A program made the translations under genes and the position numbers. Source: Hsuehochloa calcarea (lineage: Eukaryota; Streptophyta; Magnoliopsida; Poales; Poaceae). From it: 64,000 nucleotides of DNA. Where the stretch lies: contig CM070598.1 in assembly GCA_036346395.1 (NCBI GenBank), forward strand, positions 4,013,517 to 4,077,516, read 5' to 3'. Positions 1-10,703 of the stretch are shown piece by piece. The notes under the pieces were generated by a model that was not told where the DNA came from, made no database searches, and saw nothing but the letters and a program-made list of their open reading frames with translations. Within the stretch, counting starts at the first letter, position 1. Every line of letters starts with the position of its first letter.

Positions 1-1470
1 TGACATGTGCGAAAGCTTCCGAGTAATCAAGACCGAGGCATTCACCTATTCCCTTTAGACCGAGCTGCAAACCTGGCAACTTTTTCGTAGGATCGAAAAT
101 GATAGCAAAGCAATACACGTGTGAAATAGAACTAAAATATTTAATAAATTTTTCCTGCATTAGTGCGACAACATGAACTAAAAGTGGATCCTTCCTAGAT
201 TTGGCAATCTTATCTGCAATTAACCAAATATATCCTATAACTAAGGGAGAGGTAGATTAATAAACACCAGATAACATCTTTGTTGATTTATAAAAAGGTT
301 TTAAAAACTCTCGAAAACGACTAGCAATCTGCCAATCTGAATTAGTAACTACTAGTTCATTGTCTTGAGAGTTAGCGTTGACAAAAACGGATATGACATG
401 TTCATACCCTTGTAACTTCTTTAACATGATATAGGTCGAGTTCCACCCCACCTTCATGTCAAGACCGAATTTTCTTGGCTCCTTCCCATTGGCCGCACAG
501 TACTCCGCGAACCTAGCTGCCACTTGTGGGGAATTTATGAGGTAGCGAACGGCGCCGCGTACATTGTTCAAAAATCCGCCAATCGCTTGCATACCATCTT
601 AAACAACAAGGTTCAAGATATGACATACGCATCTCTGGTGGAGAACATAACCACCAATATACGTCTGCAAGCTTGGGGTGAGGATGTTCATAGCAGTCGT
701 GTTGGATGATGCGTTATCAAGAGTTATAGAAGCAATCTTATTATCTATCTTAAAATCATCAAGTACGTGTAGTATACGCTCGGCAATGGCCTCTCCTGTG
801 TGTGATTCGTTAATTAGCTTAAACCCTATGACTCTCTTATTTAGCTTGTAATTGTCGTCTAAATAATGAGCTACAACACTAAGGTAGGCACTTCTCTGGT
901 GTGATGATGTCCAAATGTCTGAAGTTATAGCAAAAGAGAACTGAACTTGTAGGAATAGTTCTTTTAGCTCTGCTAGTTCCTTACGATACATCCGTAAAAT
1001 ATCAGATATAGTGGTTCTCCTACTAACATGTTGGTATTGTGGGCAAAAGCCGCATTGGATCATTTTTTTCGAACGCGCGACTTTCACCCATCCTAATCGG
1101 TTGATCTTCTACAACAATATATCTTACAATTTCCTCACGAGCAGAAAGCGGGTTGCATACCCAAGTACTTACAGAGCCATATGCCTCAAGTTTAGCCGCT
1201 TGTACTCCTCCCCTCGGCTCAGACTCGATCTTGCGCAAGCATGCTTTGTAGTGCTTGCTTTATGCCCCACTCCCTCGCAACGCACGAGCGATAATTTAGC
1301 TTGGTAATAATTACAGTTGCGGATTCTACCGCTTGGCCGCCTTGGATTTCTGCTCCGTGTCATGTGCTTCCAAGATTCGCTTCTTCGTCTGCACTGTCAA
1401 TGTTGCCGTCCGTGGACGCGGGAGAGAACTCTGGATGCCCCATTGGCTCCGGACTACCCTGGTACTCCTC
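1..1470 (-). pseudogene. hAT (RICESLEEPER-like) transposase, 3' part, decayed
   Basis: Reverse-strand reading frames at 599-1087, 257-592 and 1-256 read in order as the core of a plant hAT transposase. The RNase H-like part has a run like SFAITSDIWTSSHQRSAYL, then LDNASSNTTAMN, then a CVCHILNLVV segment, then the W-N-S-T-Y motif typical of the helical insertion region. The coding capacity is broken. A frameshift lies at a run of A residues near 1,065-1,072. An in-frame stop near 255 separates the frame from matching sequence further down. The N-terminal part (1,170-1,470) is scattered over frames. The gene runs off the left edge, so the C-terminal dimerisation domain is not visible. Its true start lies beyond the inserted LTR element, at 8,640. 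The family assignment is firm; activity is excluded by the breaks. Confidence 0.85.
1466..1470. repeat. Target-site duplication TCCTC, left copy
   Basis: TCCTC immediately precedes the TGTAACATCC start of the LTR element. The same five bases follow its ACA end at 8600-8604. Five bases is the usual duplication length for plant LTR elements. Confidence 0.85.
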
Positions 1471-2813
1471 TGTAACATCCCAAAAATGGATTTGTGTTTC
1501 AAATGTAAGAAAATCGGGAGAAATTAAAACTTTTCTTGCATCTCAAGACCTTGATCATTTCAGTAATTCGTGATTAAGGAATTATGGAAATCACAATCGA
1601 AATCCTCAATTGGCTACTATCAAAAACCTCCTTGGCGTAGATCTCATGCCAAACCCTTGGAGATATTTTTCCTGAGTTCTAGGGAGGCTTGGCAACACCT
1701 ATGAATTATCTCATGGGTTTTAGAAGTTATTTGATAATTTTTGAGGCGAGTCAAAGCTTGGTCAAACCATAGCTTTCACCCTCTGGAATTTCTCGGAGGA
1801 AAATTCAAGACATTAAACTCTCTGAGATTTCTAGGAGGTTCCCGTCGTCAAGAAACTCCAGCTTAAAATTTCATAATTTTGGAGCTTGCTTGCTACCTTA
1901 AATAATTCCTCAAAATCGCTTGTTCAAATTCAAACCCTAATGGTTTTCACTGTTCCTTAGGTTTGAGTCGGACTCGGGCTCGAGCCACGGACTCGGTCCA
2001 CTAACTAAGCGCACCGCAAGACGGCCGATCGGTGTGGCTTGGTCGTGAGCCGTTGGATCAAGATCGAACGGCCCCGACCACCAAACGGTGGAATCGCTTA
2101 ATCCACCGGTCTAACTCACCGTTGGATCGGTATCGAACGGTCTTCGACCACCAACGCCGATCGTTTCAATCCGCTCGATCCGCTCACCGCTCGATTTCAA
2201 TCCGACGACCGACGAGTCGTCTCCTTCCTCTCGTCGCTCGCGTGCACCTCGCCATGGCGTGCGCAGAGGAGAAAAGCGATGGCGTCACCCACTCTATGTC
2301 CACCTTTAAACGGCTAGCTCGAGCGCATTAAATGCCTGTCGCGCCATCTCTCTCGAGGGCCATGACTCAACCGCCCCATCGCCTCAAGTGCTCTCATGGC
2401 GTTGTTGACCCGACCGAAAACCCGCCGCGTTGCTCACCGCCATTGCTCTATTTAAACTCCTTTGCTTCACCCTTAGCTTCCTTTAGCACTTTCGCAACTC
2501 CACTAGCACTCACCAGCCTTGCTTGAGCCGCAGCCCCTCGCAATCTCTTCGACCGCCATTGTTGAGTGTGGAGCTTGGTGGAGGCGGTGCAATGGGGTTT
2601 TTTCTTCAAGTCCTTGCCCTCTCGCCCCCTTTACTCCTTGGAGCTTAACTCTCACTCGGTTTGGTTCTCACTGTGCCTGTGTCGCCGTGGCCTAGCGAGA
2701 ACCTTACCGCCTGCTGCTCGGCCACTGTCACTGGAGCACCCGTGGGTCTCTCGGTCGCTCTTCAGCAGTGAGTCCACTTTGCTCAGTAGGAGCTTAGGTG
2801 TTTTCGTTATCCT
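1471..2813 (+). repeat. LTR left copy, truncated
   Basis: This copy matches 4834 to about 6169 with many small substitutions and 1-4 base indels. The match stops abruptly at GTTATCCT near 2813, where the gene fragment begins. It therefore represents only the first third of the LTR. A TATTTAAA box at 2449-2456 probably marks the U3 promoter. The open frames here (for example 2032-2331) are not preserved in the sister copy and are not treated as genes. Confidence 0.85.
2449..2456 (+). promoter_or_regulatory. LTR TATA box (TATTTAAA)
   Basis: TATTTAAA follows a C/G-rich stretch and precedes a C/T-rich leader, as expected for an LTR U3/R border. The right copy has TATTAAA at 5808-5814, one T shorter. 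Confidence 0.45.
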
Positions 2814-4200
2814 CACTCCGGCGATGATGAAATAGAGGAGCATTTGGCCCGTCAACGTATCTCAAGCGAAAGTAAGTGCTATCTGTTTGTAGATGGTTCA
2901 ACAGATGTTTGATGTATTATTAGAAATTTAATTTTCTAGGTGATAGTTCCTTCCTTGCGGTGCTAGTAAAGAACTTTTTATTCACCTTATGTGCTTTTGC
3001 AAAGTAATTTGAGAATGGCCTACCTTTTCACATGTAGGTTCATAATAATTCATTCATATCTCCATTGGAAGATGACAATTCAAGGGAAGTATTTAGTCTG
3101 ATAAAGAAGCTCAATATTGCTCCTCAACCCAAGAGGAGGGGAAAGCAAGCCACATGTAAGGATGCCCTAATTTTGTATCCATGCTTACCTTTGATTGAAT
3201 ACATGGTTGATTTACTAATTTATTCTTTTTAACATTACTTCAGCAAATCTTGAAATGCTTATGGTCGGAAAGAACAGCAGCGGTTCTTCAAAGGTGAATG
3301 ACTACTGATACCTGTATGCAGTTGTGCTTAATACACATGAATGTTAATTACCTGAAAGTTTCTAATGTGTTATACTTTCTCATATGGCAAATTACTGAAT
3401 ACTGAACATTACTTTTCATAACTTCTAGTGCTATATGGGCAATCTGGACTTAATAAGGAATCTTGCTTTGTTTTTTTTTAAAAAATTATTTTTCTGTTCA
3501 TCATTATTATTGTATGCACAGGTACTTACACGTACTTTTCCCTTGCCATTGTAGTGTTATGTTGATCATTTGATAGTTCTGTTCCGATTTAAGTCATAGC
3601 TGAGATTTTGGATGGGCCGTTTTTCCCTCAATGTTTGGCCATCGCATGACAGCTCTGTATATTCCATTATTCCTTGCAGTCATCTTTTCTTGGTCGAACA
3701 GCAAGCGGTCCAGTGGCATCTTCCCACAGATCAGTTTACAGAACCTATGTATTTGGTCGTGATGACAGCAATAGCAGTAACAGGAGCTGCTTGACTACTT
3801 CCGAGAGTAATTCAGATATGGTAAGTTTCATGGGAAACTTGACTGTTCTTGTCATAAGCTTGAATTTGCTCGGAGGCATGGCATTCATTTCTTATTTTTG
3901 AATACATCCTCATGCGCTTCCGCATTCTACTTACAGGATCAGATGAATTCCAGCCAATCCAAGAAAGCTAAGTTCAGTAATTCACAATCAAAACCAGTGG
4001 CAGCAATAACAAGTTCCGAGGGTGATGCGAATTCAGGTGTTTCTCTGCTAAAGATCCTTCGTAGATCTTCAGTTACTTCCGAGAAACAAGAGTACAGCCG
4101 CCAGGAAAGCTGTGATATTATCACAGAAAGTCAAGCTGCACACCAGTTCTCGGCGTTTAAATTATCAAGGAGGTTTTCCAGGGTAGGAGCAAGAAATTGA
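2814..4200 (+). pseudogene. Captured 3' part of an unidentified host gene, introns retained
   Basis: Four exons join in phase without a stop: 3038-3155, 3244-3293, 3680-3820 and 3937-4200. All inner borders are GT and AG (for example CATGTAG/GTT and TATG/GTAAGT). Together they encode 190 residues ending at TGA 4198-4200. An upstream exon (2814-2871) is cut at its left by the LTR junction and ends in a GTAAGT donor, but its phase does not fit the next exon. The product is Ser/Asn/Lys-rich with short motifs such as YVFGRDDSNSS and SLLKILRRSS, and has no membrane segment. It looks like the disordered tail of a nuclear protein, but I do not recognise the family. It is called a pseudogene because the 5' part is missing. 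The intact frame across four exons suggests recent capture. Confidence 0.65.
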
Positions 4201-4833
4201 GTCTTCTTGCCCAACTTATCCTCGCTACCATACACCTGTTTATCGCAAAGTGATACCTTCCTGCGCATTTCCGTGTAGTGTGTTTCCTCTTATCAAGTGT
4301 TGAAAGCTTTAATCTTATGTTCCATGCTTGTGCTCTAAGTATGACCTTTTAAATCCAAAGATGTGGTTGTTGGTTGGATATGAGTTTGAACAGAGGTTAG
4401 GGTACCTATTCTCATCTCTCATCTAACTACCGACACTTCTTTTTTGAGGTAGGGAGGTTTAATTAGTTATAGAGTTGAGTGATTGTTTTTCAAGCTTGGT
4501 TAGGATTTTTTTCTACGAACAAGGAGTATTTGTTCTTTAGTCAATCAGTCAGAGGTTAACTTAATTTTTTTTTTGCTTGATTGATAATAGATACATATTA
4601 TCTCTTTTATAGAGATGATTTGGCTAGATCTATAAAAAATAATCTATAAGAAAATTTATTTTTGATAATCTAATCTAATAATAATTTATGTAACTAATAG
4701 ATAATACTAAATACTTAATAGATAAATTCATAAATAACAAATCTTCCTTAACATGGTATTATTGTTCATGCGTGTGTGCTACAGTTAACATGGTATTACT
4801 GTTCATGGGTGTGTGCTACAGTTGCGGTGCCAC
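4201..4833. other. Non-coding stretch between gene fragment and right LTR
   Basis: This is probably the 3' untranslated and downstream sequence of the captured gene, A/T-rich after 4,500. Just before the LTR a unit of about 37 bp is repeated head to tail (4750-4786 and 4787-4823, starting AACATGGTATTA). No polypurine tract precedes the TGTAACATCC start at 4834. Confidence 0.6.
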
Positions 4834-7800
4834 TGTAACATCCCAAAAATGGATTTGTGTTTCAAATGTAAGAAAATCGGGAGAAATTAAAACTTTCTTG
4901 CATCTCGAAGACCTTGATCATTTACGTAATTAGTGATTAAGGAATTATGGAAATCACAATCGAGAATCCTCAATTGGCTACTATCAAAAACCTCCTTGGC
5001 GTAGATCTCATGCCAAACCCTTGGAGATATTTTCTGAGTTCTAGGGAGGCTTGCAACACCTATGAATTATCTCATGGGTTTTAGAAGTTATTTGATAATT
5101 TTGGGAGGCGAGTCAAAGCTTGGTCAAACCATAGCTTTCACCCTCGGAATTTCGGAGGAAAATTGGTACATTAAACTCTCTGGAGATTTCCTAGGAGGTT
5201 CCCGGTCGTCAGACAAACTCGATTAAAATTTCATAATTTTGGAGCTTGCTTGCTACCTTAAATAATTCCTCAAAAATCGGTTGTTCAAATTCAAACCCTA
5301 AGCTGGTTTTCACTTGTTCTTAGGTTTGAGTCGGACTCGGGCTCGAGCCACGGGACTCAGTCCGATCAACTAAAGCGCCGAAACGCGATCGATCGGAGTG
5401 TCTTGGTCGTGGCCGTTGGATCGACATCGAGCGGCCCAGGCGATAAGCGGTGGAATCGTTTAATCCGCTGGTCTAACTCGGTAGTTGGATCGGTATCGAG
5501 CGGTCTTCGACCCGGCCGAGCAGGGATCGTTTCAATCCGCTCGATCGGCTCGGTAGTTCGATTTCAATCAAACGGCCCAAGCGAGTCGTCTCCTTCCTCT
5601 GTCGCTTGTAGCGTGCACCGCCATGGCGTGCGCGCGGAAGCGATGGCGTGCGATCCACTCTATGTCCACCTTTAAGCGGCTAGCTCGGCGCATTAAATGC
5701 TGTCGCTCATCTCTCGAGGCCCATGACTCAGCGCTCCCATCGCTCTCAAGTGCTCTCATGGCGGTGTTGACCATTGGAAAACCGGTCGTTGCTCACTGCC
5801 ATTGCTCTATTAAACTCCTTTGCTTCACCCTTAGCTTCCTTTAGCACTTTCGCAACTCCATTAGCACTCACGACTTGCTTGGCTGCGATCCTATAATCTC
5901 TTGACCGCCATTGTTGAGTGTGGAGCTTGGTGGAGGCGGTGCGGCGGGGTTTTCTTCTTCAAGTCCTTGCCCCTCGCCCCCTTTACTCCTTGGGCTTAAC
6001 TCTCACTCGGTTTGGTTCTCATTTGTGCCCGGTCATTTGTGGCCTAGCGAGAACCTTCTGCATGCCGGATTCGGCTACTCGTCATTGGAGCCACTCAGTG
6101 GGTCTCTGGTCGTTCTTGGTAGCGGTGAGTCCACTTTGCTCTGTAGGAGCTTAGGTGTTTCGTTATCCTTCGGGTATCGTGCGTTGGGAGTTCTCCGTGC
6201 GTACCTTCTCGGCCGCACTCGGTGGTCGCATCTGCCGCAGCATACTCAGGCCGTGTTGACCGCGGTAGGACCATTGAACTTTAGACACTCATCCCCGCCC
6301 TTGGTGGAGGATTGGCCGAACGCCGCGAGCCACCGGCAAAGCGTGCGGGAGGCGCTGCCTCGGGGTCGGGATTCCGTCCAGTCACCGTAGCTTAGTCGTG
6401 AGTTCTACTGCGACTTGTAACTAGTCGTAAATCTCGCTACGACTATGCCATGGGCATTAGTCCTTCTACGACTAGTACCCAGTCGTAAGTTCCATTACGG
6501 CTTGTACCTAGTCGCAAGTTCTCCTACGACCCTTAACTGGTCGTAAGTTCCTCTACGACTTGAACGCAGTCGTAAGACTTGCTACGACTATGTCATAGTC
6601 GTAAGTTCTATTACGACTTGTACCAGTCGTAAGTTTTTCTACGACCACTACCTGGTCGTAAGACCTTCTTTCGGTCGTATCTTGGGCAATAAGAATCCAA
6701 ATCAATCGGTTCTTGTTGCTAAATTCTTTAGGAATTACTCTTGTGCTACTGTAAAATTTTCAGAATTTTTGGAGACAGTTTGCTGTTGAGTCTTTGCGTT
6801 TTATTCGTTCTTATTGGTTGTTTTTCGCCTTCTCGTTAGGATCCGAAGAGCACATTGACAACATAAGTGATCCCCAGCTACATCTTGACCCGCAGCAAAC
6901 AGGCAAGCGGTTTGATCATGTTAATCCCATTATTTTTCAAGTCTAATATATTGATTTCCAACTCGTATGTATGCATTGCTATTTTGTTGTTAAATTATGG
7001 TTAGTATCCTATAGTTGCATAATCTGTAGGACTTGTTTATCCTCTACTACCGTGAGCTTAGGTTATTGGTCGTGGTTTGAGTCGATGGATGGACTCTTGT
7101 CACTTAGTAGCTTTCGATTTGAAATTGCTTAGAAATGCTTAGTTCCGGTAGTACTGGGCGATCACCGATTCTAGTCGATGGTCTTGATCACACATTTAAG
7201 TATTATATCGTTACGACCAGCACTTATGCTTTGTTATTTTGTAAAGTCAAAATCTGAAAATGGAAAACTGATTTGGACTTGGGCAAGTGGTCGGATGGTG
7301 GGTTATTGTGTTTGTGGATGTCTTGCCTAGGTCAACAAGGACCGAACATCTTGTTACACTAAACCAAGCATTTTTGCGTGCTAACCACGCGAGAGGGATA
7401 TGGGACCTCTCTTGACTTAGTACTTTGGCGTGTGTTATCTCCGAGTCGCAGGAGGGGGTTGTGTGTGTTATGTGAAACATGATATGTGGTCGTGCTCTTG
7501 TGTTGGGTGTGCGGTGGTGGATATTTCGGGTAGGCTCTCCACCTCGAGGGGCGTCGTAGTTGTCCAAGGCTTTACCCGGGAAGGGTAGTTGATCGAGGCT
7601 TTACGATGACTCGGACACAACGTATGGGTTTCTATCCATACAGGCGGCTCGAGGTTAATACACAATATTGGAAATGTCTCGTAGGACTTAGCCGCGTGCA
7701 AGCATACCTTGAAGTGTGCTTCATAGCTTGGCAAAAGGCGATGCAGCGTGTGGGTACATTGGTACACCTGCGAGGATAAAACTATTCGAATAGCCTCGTC

Positions 7801-8599
7801 CTAGGTTATGGACACGCTTGGGAGGTCTTCCAAGAGTTAGACTTCAACCTTTTCAATTAAAATTTGACATGGGTGGTATGAATGGGTAATTCATGCTATT
7901 GTTGTGGTGACTAATGGTTTAGTCACTTCCGGACCTTGTTGTTGTTCTCTACCTCTTGTTATATTGTTGTCTTTTAGATTATTTGAAACATTAAAACTGA
8001 TTTGTTAACTTGCTTTTAAATGTACTACATTATTGCAAATAAAGATTGCTTTGTCTTTGAAAATGAAACATCTGACCTCCACTCGTAAAGCTTGCATATA
8101 GTTATGTATAGTCTGCTACTCTACACGTAAGTCTTGCGAGTACATTCAAAGTACTCACCCGCTTTGCTTGGGCTCTTTGTTGCAGGGAGGAAGGTGAGCC
8201 CAAGGGCCTCACTTTTGTGAAATGTCTTTGTGGATTCGACGACTAGCTTGGCGGTCCGGTCGGTTGCCTTGTGGGTTAAGGGCACACTGGTCGGCTCTTT
8301 TGTTTATGGCCATCTTATGGCACTTTTGCTTGCGCTGTTTATTTCTTTTGTCTATGTATATGTATTTGGCCGGTCGGCCTCTCTTTTGTAATACCTATCT
8401 TTTATTTATGATACCTTCTGTTTGTTGCTTTGTTTGGTTCTATGTGAATGCATGTAATTGATGCATGAACTTTGTAAAGAGGTGTGTATACTGCATTTCT
8501 GGAAAGTATACATATCTCGAGTCTCGGATTATCTGATTTGTGATGCTAGGACCGAATGTATGGTTAAGCATTACAAGCCGGATAAACTGGGGTCTCACA
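4834..8599 (+). repeat. LTR right copy, full length (3.77 kb)
   Basis: The copy starts TGTAACATCCC and ends GGGGTCTCACA, followed by the right target duplication. Its first 1.34 kb align with the left copy. The remainder holds a GTCGTA array (6395-6680). Near 8,130-8,195 it has GAGTACATTC and ACTCACCCGCTTTGCTTG, a signature that recurs in reverse near 35,200 in another LTR of this window. TATTAAA at 5808-5814 is the probable TATA box, which gives an unusually long R-U5 of about 2.8 kb. No conserved coding region was seen. Confidence 0.8.
6395..6680 (+). repeat. GTCGTA/TACGAC short-motif array
   Basis: About ten alternating copies of AGTCGTAAG and CTACGACT occur at spacings of roughly 20-45 bases. 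The units are degenerate and the motif is present in both orientations. The array lies inside the LTR downstream of its TATA box. Confidence 0.7.
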
Positions 8600-8640
8600 T
8601 CCTCGTAGCCCTCATCAAATCCGTATGGTTGGTCATCCAT
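8600..8640 (-). pseudogene. hAT transposase, N-terminal start separated by the LTR insertion
   Basis: The reverse-strand ATG at 8638-8640 opens MDDQPYGFDEGYE. The frame then meets the LTR edge. Removing the insertion together with one TCCTC copy lets the frame continue directly at 1470 with EYQGSPEPMGHPEF. This supports the target-duplication call and shows that the reading frame was open when the LTR element inserted. The first five bases of this interval (8600-8604) are the right target duplication. Confidence 0.7.
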
Positions 8641-9180
8641 GCACTAGTCTCTCATACTTGGCGAGGCCTGTTGCATCAGCTTTGGAGCAAGGAGGACTAG
8701 GGAGCGACGGCGAGCTTACACTAAGTCGCCTCTTTGTCCTTTTTTCGTGTCCTGCATACACACTCCTTGGTGCTCCGGCTCCTTGGCACATAGTGGGTGA
8801 ATAGATGGTGAATAAATGGGAGAGTAGATGGATGTTGAAGAAATGAGGAGAGTAGATGAGATGATGAAGAAATGAGGTGATCAAGTGAATTGTGAGTGGA
8901 TGAAGAAATGAGGTGATCAAAGTATTGAGATGGATAAATAAATGAGCACGGTTTCGTTTTATAGGCACGATCGCGAGCCGTTGCTTCTCTGCAATCGCAT
9001 CAAATTTATGTCATGTCTCACGTTCACCTGTCTCTCGTGGTCACGACTTGCCCGTTGCTTCTCCATAGCTTGCCTGTTGTTTCTCGTGATTGCAAAAACT
9101 TATGACTTTGCCCAAATCATCAACTTTTTCTTTCAATTTGAATAAATATAAAACTTTAGTCATCTGTCTCGACTTATTTT
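8641..9180. other. hAT upstream region with short direct repeats
   Basis: Three degenerate copies of GATGAAGAAATGAGGTGATC or close variants lie between 8,830 and 8,930. The rest is A/T-rich and shows no supported gene. A hAT terminal inverted repeat could not be placed by eye. Confidence 0.45.
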
Positions 9181-9189
9181 CTCATTTTC

Positions 9190-9730
9190 TCTCAACGGTC
9201 ACCTGCACGGATTCCTCTCGCCTTGGCCGCCTCTCTCTCTCTGATTCCCTCTGCCCCGTTTCTCTCTCTCCCGCTCCCCCCCCTCTTTTCCCGCCCCTCG
9301 CCTCGTCTCCTCGCCCTCTCTTTTCCCCGCCGCCCCTGGCCTCTCAGCGATCCATGGCCGTCTCTCTCGCCTCGTCTACCTCGCCTCGTCTCCTCGCCTC
9401 GCCTCCTTCGCCTCATCTACCTCGCCTCCCCTTCCCCGTCGCCTCGCCTCCATCCCCTTCCCCGTCGCCTCCTCCGTCCTCGCCTCCCCCCGTCGCCTCC
9501 CTCCCCTTCCTCGGTCACCCTTCCCGGTCACCTCCTCGCCGTCCTCGCCTCGTCGCCTCCACCCGTCCCGATTCGCCTCGCCTCACGGTCTCCTGGTCGC
9601 CCTGCCCATGCTCAATCTGTGCTCGCGCTCTCCCTAGCGGCCCAGCCAGCGTGGCCTTGGCCGCCGGACCTCTTCAAATGGCTCGGTGGGAGGCGAGCGG
9701 CGGCGAGGATGCCATGAGGCGACAAATATA
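9190..9730. repeat. C/T-rich low-complexity tract
   Basis: The stretch is dominated by CCTCGCCTC and CTCTCTC permutations. Open frames on both strands (Ser/Pro/Leu-rich or Arg/Gly-rich) are a composition effect. Confidence 0.8.
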
Positions 9731-10458
9731 AGCAGAGCAGACGCCCTTCCCACTGATAAATATATAAAGCGAAACAAAGGAATATAAAATATCACCCTCC
9801 CCGCCTTCCCAGCCTCCTCTGGCGGCCGGCCGCGGCGCGGCGGTCGTTGTATTCATAGTAGAAATGACGACGGAGGCTGGAGTAGCGAGGCGTATTAACT
9901 ATCACGGTCAAATTCAAGGTATTAATTCCTATCCGGTTATGTCGGACCGTCTTTGGCTCGGACTTTGAATGACCCAAAAAGACGCAACTCCCACCTCTAT
10001 TGGTGAGCAGTGGTGAGTCGTGACTGGTGAGGTGTGAACTCGACCTGAAGCCGTAAGGTCGATCGCTTGGGCCGACGCAACGCGACGCGAGCCTGCCCAA
10101 TTTTATGGGCCTAGATGGGCTTGAGTGGCCCAACTATAACCCTCTCCCTCCCTTGTCCTCCTCACCTCACCCATCCGTTGTTCTGGTCAACCGGCCCGAT
10201 CTTACCATCCGCTTCTGCTCGTCTCGATCTCAACCCGAACGAACGAACGAACGCACGCACGCATAGAATTTCTAGGGTTCAAATCAAATCAACCTTGTCC
10301 TCCTCCCCGTCCTCTCCTCTCCTCTCCCCGACAAGCAACCCTAATCCGTGGCCACGGAACCCTCGCAACTTCCTTCACGAGGGTAGGACTAGGCGGGAAC
10401 TGCGCGGGCTCAAGATCTCTCTACCTCCGGACCTGGAAATCCTGCTATTGCTACCCCG
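9731..10458 (+). promoter_or_regulatory. PP2C promoter region and probable 5' UTR exon
   Basis: A small GAAC/GCAC tetranucleotide run lies near 10,229-10,264. A non-coding leader exon probably ends at 10458, where CCCCG/GTAAGAAG is a good donor. A matching acceptor may be the TGGTGCAG before 10524. The start of transcription cannot be fixed from sequence. Confidence 0.4.
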
Positions 10459-10703
10459 GTAAGAAGATTTCCCGCTGTCCTTGGAAGAAGTCATTCCAAT
10501 TTCTAGTTAAATCGATGGTGCAGGCTCCACCAACCTTGAGTTCTTGATTTTTTTTCTCCATTTCCCCCCTATTCGAGTTCTTGGTTTGATTAAAACCGTG
10601 GAGAAATTCCAAATATTGCGTTCTAAGCCCAAGGTTTCCTCGGTGGCTGTGCTATAGGAGGAGGTGATGATATCTTCGGGAGCGGGTCTCGCTCGGTCGT
10701 AAG

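Larger units (their letters stand above)
1471..8599 (+). mobile_element. LTR retroelement with captured host-gene fragment
   Basis: The element begins TGTAACATCC, ends GGTCTCACA and is flanked by TCCTC on both sides. It is one insertion into the hAT gene as judged by these outer ends. Two direct copies of the LTR lie inside: a truncated left copy (1471 to about 2813) and a full-length right copy (4834-8599, 3,766 bp). Instead of gag-pol, the 2.0 kb between them hold exons and introns of a plant gene. No primer-binding site or purine tract is visible at the inner LTR edges. The LTR style suggests the Gypsy superfamily, but no polyprotein is present to prove it. The element is non-autonomous. 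Confidence 0.75.

Noticed and set aside
5911..6390. 159-codon frame in the right LTR
   Set aside because: Not kept in the left LTR copy, where frameshifts break it; lies in the LTR leader.
8597..8604. LTR right copy as an independent solo LTR with its own TSD
   Set aside because: The bases before 4834 are GCCAC and those after 8599 are TCCTC. Only the left end at 1471 has the matching TCCTC.
9090..9731. Long plus-strand frame (213 codons) rich in Ser, Pro, Leu
   Set aside because: It follows from the CCTCGCCTC low-complexity tract. Two plus-strand frames and the reverse strand are open at once, and no domain or splice signals are present.
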